Shown here one piece after another: positions 61,009-64,000 of a stretch of DNA of 64,000 nt. The position numbers and the translations under genes were made by a program. The DNA is taken from positions 310,001 through 374,000 of the forward strand of contig NZ_JAJVKV010000007.1 of assembly GCF_024198175.1 (NCBI RefSeq), read 5' to 3'. Origin of the DNA: Pyxidicoccus xibeiensis. Lineage in GTDB: Bacteria > Myxococcota > Myxococcia > Myxococcales > Myxococcaceae. Every line of letters starts with the position of its first letter. The first letter of the stretch is position 1. Below the pieces are notes generated by a model that ran no database searches, was not told the DNA's origin, and was given only the letters and a program-made list of their open reading frames with translations.

Positions 61009-61464
61009 TCAGGGCTGAAGGTCCGTGGCGGCCCGGAAGCTGCCGTCCATGTAGAAGGGCACCGACGTGTGCTCGTGGACGATGCGCCAGGTGCTCCCGG
61101 TCTTGCGCAGACATATCGTCGCGCGAATCCAGAAGACGGCCCGCTCACCGCCCGCCTTCGTCGTGGCGCTGACCTGGTTGAGGCCATGGCAGAAGGCCAG
61201 GTCTCCGCTGATGTGGACGCGGAGGTCTCTCGACTCGATGTCCACGGGCCCCTCCCAGGTGTCCAGCCAGGCCGCCAGCTCCTGACGGTTCATCCCCCGG
61301 TGGTAGAGCGGCGGCGCCAGGTCGAAGATGGGCGCGTCCTCCGTGTACTTCGCGACGATGGCGGCCGCGTCCTTGTCATGGTGGGCCTGGTGGATGGCGC
61401 CGATGAGCGCTCGAATGTCCGCCTCATCCTTCGAGTACCGCTCCTGCAATGTCGCGGTCGTCAT
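61009..61464 (-). CDS. SnoaL/NTF2-like protein (SgcJ/EcaC family)
   Basis: 151 residues with the cone-shaped NTF2-like pattern: DIRALIGAIHQAHHDKDAAAIVAKYTEDAPIFD, then SRDLRVHISGDLAFCHGL and WRIVHEHTSVPF (key HEHTSVP). This family includes isomerase-like and ligand-binding members; no activity can be named. It starts inside the stop of the TetR gene (ATGA) with GGAGA upstream, so the two form one operon under the operator at 62109. Confidence 0.8.
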   Translation of the reverse strand: MTTATLQERYSKDEADIRALIGAIHQAHHDKDAAAIVAKYTEDAPIFDLAPPLYHRGMNRQELAAWLDTWEGPVDIESRDLRVHISGDLAFCHGLNQVSATTKAGGERAVFWIRATICLRKTGSTWRIVHEHTSVPFYMDGSFRAATDLQP

Positions 61465-62087
61465 GCCGGCTTCTCCTCTGGCTGCGGGTGGGTGAAGAGC
61501 AGCTCCAGGTAGCGGCGCAGGTGGCGCAGGCAGTCCGCGGCCACCTCCGGACCCTGCCGCGCCTTGGCCAGGATGAAGGCGCCCTGGAGCACGGCCTGGA
61601 TGTGGAGCGCGAGGCCGTCCGGGCTCCACGTGGCAGCGGGGGTGTGGCGGCGCTTCGCCTCGGCGAGGTCCTGGGCCACACGCGCGGAGTGCGCGCTCAT
61701 GTACCGGTTGCACGCCTCGCGCAGGGCCGGGTGCGTGTCGTAGGTCTCCTGCACCAGCGTCCCGTGCAGGCAGGTGAACTCCGGCAGCGCGCCCTGGAGC
61801 ATGGCGATGCGGAAGTCCACGTAGCCCAGCACCCGCTCCAGCGGGTCCTCGGCCCGGTGGGACGGCGCGGCCTCGAACAGGGCGTCGGCCATGGCCCCGA
61901 AGTGCTCCACCGCCGCGAGCGCCAGGTCCTCCTTGCTGTCGAAGTGGTGGAAGAAGCTGCCCTTCGTCAGCCCGGCCTCGGCGCAGACATCGTCGATGCG
62001 CGTGGCCGCGTAGCCCCGCGCACGGATGACGTGCAGGGCCGCGTCCAGCAGCCGGACCTTCGACTCGTGCGGTGCCTCCTGGGCCAT
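61461..62087 (-). CDS. TetR family regulator
   Basis: 208 residues. The helix-turn-helix reads VRLLDAALHVIRARGYAATRIDDVCAEAGLTKGSFFHHFDSKEDL (key GLTKGSFFHHF), followed by a TetR_C domain with CLHGTLVQETYDTHPALREA. An ATG at 62111 lies within the operator, so I prefer 62087, which follows GAGGGTGAG. It is translationally coupled to the SnoaL-like gene and divergent from an amidase. Confidence 0.88.
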   Translation of the reverse strand: MAQEAPHESKVRLLDAALHVIRARGYAATRIDDVCAEAGLTKGSFFHHFDSKEDLALAAVEHFGAMADALFEAAPSHRAEDPLERVLGYVDFRIAMLQGALPEFTCLHGTLVQETYDTHPALREACNRYMSAHSARVAQDLAEAKRRHTPAATWSPDGLALHIQAVLQGAFILAKARQGPEVAADCLRHLRRYLELLFTHPQPEEKPA

Positions 62088-62108
62088 CTCACCCTCACTG
62101 CCAGTAAC

Positions 62109-62128
62109 CATACCCACCAGTCGGTATG
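62109..62128. promoter_or_regulatory. 20-bp TetR operator
   Basis: CATACC and GGTATG are perfect inverted half-sites separated by CACCAGTC, placed between the TetR gene and the amidase. This is the classical layout for a TetR autorepressor and a good candidate for control of both directions. Confidence 0.7.
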
Positions 62129-62181
62129 ACGACAAGTGGGGTGCGCCTGCTCGTCCGGCCCCCAGGGGTAGAGTCCGGAGC

Positions 62182-63609
62182 ATGGACCCCTTTGTCAGCC
62201 TCGATGCAACGGCCCAGGCGGAGCTCGTCCGCCGGCGTGAGGTCACCCCGCTGGAGCTCGTGGACGCGGCCATTGCCCGCATCGAGCGCCACAACCCGAA
62301 GCTGAACGCGGTGGTCCACACCCAGTTCGACACCGCGCGCCTGCGGGCGAAGGGCGCGCTGCCGACGGGCCCCTTCACCGGCGTCCCCTTCCTCCTGAAG
62401 GACCTGCTCACGGCCCAGGAGGGCTACCCGCTCACCGGGGGCTCGCGCTTCGGCAAGGACTTCGTGGCGGACCACGACAGCGAGCTGGTGAAGCGCCACC
62501 TGCGCGCCGGGCTGGTGGTGCTGGGCAAGACGAACACGCCCGAGCTCGGACTCCTGCCCACCACGGAGAGCGAGCTGTTGGGCCCCTGCCGCAACCCGTG
62601 GAACCTGGAGCGCAGCCCCGGCGGCAGCAGCGGCGGCGCGGCGGCGGCGGTGGCCAGCGGCATGGTGCCCTTCGCCCACGCGGCGGACGGCGGCGGCTCC
62701 ATCCGCATCCCCGCGTCGTGCTGCGGCCTCTTCGGCCTCAAGCCCACGCGCGGCCGCAACCCGCTGGGGCCGGACCTGGCGGACCCCTACCACTGGATTC
62801 TGGCGGAGCACGCCCTCACCCGCTCCGTGCGCGACAGCGCGGCCCTGCTGGACGCCACCGAGGGCCCGGACGAGGGCGCGCCCTACATTGCCCCGCCCAA
62901 GGCCCGGCCCTACGCACTGGAGGTGGGTGCGCCGCCGGGGCGCCTGCGCATCGGCCTGGCGCTGCGCAACTCCGTGGACGCCCCCGTTCACCCCGAGAGC
63001 CTGACGGCCGTCGCCGCCACCGCCCGCCTGCTGGAAGGCCTGGGACACTCCGTGCTGGAGGGCAGCCTGGAGGTGCCCGGCGACGAGGCCCTGGGCCAGG
63101 CCTTCATGACGGTGTGGGCCGGCGGCGTCGTCTATGGCATCGACCGGCTGGCGCAGCGCCTGGGCCGCACGCCGGAGGCGGAGCACTTCGAGGCCTTCAC
63201 CTGGGCGCTCTATCAGTTCGGGCTGGGCCAGGGGCTGTCGGCCTACCTGCTGGCCAGCGCACAGCTGCAGCGCTTCAGCCGGCTCATCGCCCGCCGCTTC
63301 GAGGACGTGGACGTGTGGCTGCTGCCCACCGTCACGGAGCCCGCCCCGCCGCTGGGCACCTTCGCCGCCCCGCCCGACGAGCCGCTGGCGCCGCTCTTCC
63401 GCTCAGCCGCCTTCACGCCCTACTGCCCGCTGGCGAACATGACGGGGCTGCCGGCCATGAGCGTGCCGCTGCACTGGAGTCGCGAGGGACTGCCCGTGGG
63501 CGTGCAGTTCATCGGCCGCTTCGGCGACGAGGCCACCCTCTTCCGGCTGGCCGCCCAGTTGGAGGCAGCCCACCCGTGGAAGGACCGGCGACCGGCAGTG
63601 TTCGGCTAG
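62182..63609 (+). CDS. Amidase (amidase signature family)
   Basis: 475 residues. The Ser-cisSer-Lys triad is visible: Lys73 (FLLKDLL), cis-Ser149 (SPGGSSGG) and nucleophile Ser173 in DGGGSIRIP, followed by [13 protein letters not shown]. It hydrolyses an amide or ester; the substrate is unknown. Family members often serve nitrile or aryl-amide metabolism, or tRNA amidation in a complex, but no GatB or GatC partner is adjacent. Divergent from the TetR operon and probably regulated by it. Confidence 0.9.
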   Translation: MDPFVSLDATAQAELVRRREVTPLELVDAAIARIERHNPKLNAVVHTQFDTARLRAKGALPTGPFTGVPFLLKDLLTAQEGYPLTGGSRFGKDFVADHDSELVKRHLRAGLVVLGKTNTPELGLLPTTESELLGPCRNPWNLERSPGGSSGGAAAAVASGMVPFAHAADGGGSIRIPASCCGLFGLKPTRGRNPLGPDLADPYHWILAEHALTRSVRDSAALLDATEGPDEGAPYIAPPKARPYALEVGAPPGRLRIGLALRNSVDAPVHPESLTAVAATARLLEGLGHSVLEGSLEVPGDEALGQAFMTVWAGGVVYGIDRLAQRLGRTPEAEHFEAFTWALYQFGLGQGLSAYLLASAQLQRFSRLIARRFEDVDVWLLPTVTEPAPPLGTFAAPPDEPLAPLFRSAAFTPYCPLANMTGLPAMSVPLHWSREGLPVGVQFIGRFGDEATLFRLAAQLEAAHPWKDRRPAVFG

Positions 63610-63688
63610 CGCCGGAAAGTCCCCGGGTGAGCGCTCGGTTCCATTTGAGGGGTTCCGTCTGGCGCGGGGCGCGCTAGAACATTCTCAT

Positions 63689-64000
63689 ATGAAAGTTGCC
63701 GTACTGACCGGCGGGGGCGACTGCCCCGGCCTCAACGCAGTCATCCGCGCAGTCGTCCGCCGTGCCGCGGAGCACGGCTTCGAGATGATGGGGCTCCGCG
63801 ATGGGTGGAAGGGCCTGCTGGAGGACAACCACTTCCGGCTCACCCGGGAGACCACGTCCGGCATCCTCCACCGGGGCGGCACCATCCTCGGCACCTCCCG
63901 CGTCAACCCCTTCAAGGTGGAGAACGGCCTGGAGCGCGTGAAGCGCGCCGTGGAGCGCAACGGCATCCACGCCATCATCGCCATCGGTGGCGAGGGCACG
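63689..64000 (+). CDS. pfkA: 6-phosphofructokinase, 5' end (partial at the window edge)
   Basis: The first 104 codons are visible. The N-terminus KVAVLTGGGDCPGLNAVIRAVVR contains the PFK nucleotide-binding Gly-Gly motif (key GGGDCPGLN). GGTILGTSRVNPF and AIIAIGGEGT follow, the latter the loop that binds the nucleotide or phosphate donor. The gene continues past 64000. ATG at 63689 has no strong ribosome-binding site. Whether it is ATP- or PPi-dependent cannot be decided from this part. Confidence 0.88.
   Translation, partial: MKVAVLTGGGDCPGLNAVIRAVVRRAAEHGFEMMGLRDGWKGLLEDNHFRLTRETTSGILHRGGTILGTSRVNPFKVENGLERVKRAVERNGIHAIIAIGGEGT

Overview
The window is very GC-rich, with strong G/C preference at third codon positions and tightly packed genes. 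It carries a giant Ser/Thr kinase-ATPase-histidine kinase fusion, orphan histidine kinases, many lipoproteins and a DUF2380/TIGR02269-type paralogous lipoprotein. Together these point to a myxobacterium (Myxococcus/Corallococcus/Pyxidicoccus type). This is inferred from gene content, not from a marker gene; no rRNA or tRNA gene was recognised.

Layout. 0-4.4 kb: a truncated membrane-anchored protein, a fused membrane/spermidine-synthase-like protein with two small coupled genes, and a chromate transporter on the opposite strand. 4.5-7.3 kb: a minus-strand tyrosine-catabolism operon (fahA-maiA-hppD in transcription order) without homogentisate dioxygenase. 7.4-10.8 kb: a secreted protein, a saccharopine-dehydrogenase-like gene with a membrane partner, and a divergent LysR regulator. 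10.9-12.9 kb: a lipoprotein with a probable nuclease-like C-terminus, coupled to a likely immunity gene. 13.2-18.2 kb: the 1665-residue kinase fusion. 18.2-28.4 kb: a methyltransferase, a stand-alone GspE N-terminal (MshEN) domain, two tandem S9 peptidases, a STAS-sized protein, a trypsin-like lipoprotein and a GAF histidine kinase. 28.5-32.9 kb: a membrane histidine kinase, serA and a convergent FAD-linked 2-hydroxyacid dehydrogenase. 33-37.2 kb: surface proteins, including an alternating Asp-rich-repeat lipoprotein and a collagen-like lipoprotein. 37.6-41.1 kb: a TetR regulator with a long low-complexity tail and two membrane proteins.

41.1-43.3 kb holds the most unusual item. Two tandem mini-genes encode 23- and 22-residue peptides. 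Their first 33 bases are identical, their C-termini have diverged, each has its own ribosome-binding site, and a strong intrinsic terminator follows. Downstream is a coupled pair of a secreted beta-propeller-like protein and an M23 peptidase.

43.3-54.7 kb is a single 12-gene minus-strand operon for a contractile injection system related to the Afp/PVC group: DUF4255 cap, sheath, tube, proline-rich protein, LysM tube/baseplate protein, VgrG-like spike, PAAR-like tip, gp25, baseplate J and tail protein I. It ends in two single-span membrane proteins, one with a cysteine-rich domain. No AAA+ ATPase or tape-measure gene is in the window, and the baseplate J protein carries a C-terminal Asp-box (BNR) propeller.

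55-64 kb: an outer-membrane-like protein and a lipoprotein, a fatty acid hydroxylase divergent from a TetR/lytic transglycosylase pair, a VWA protein, nagB, a SnoaL-like/TetR operon with a clear operator divergent from an amidase, and the start of a phosphofructokinase gene cut by the window end.
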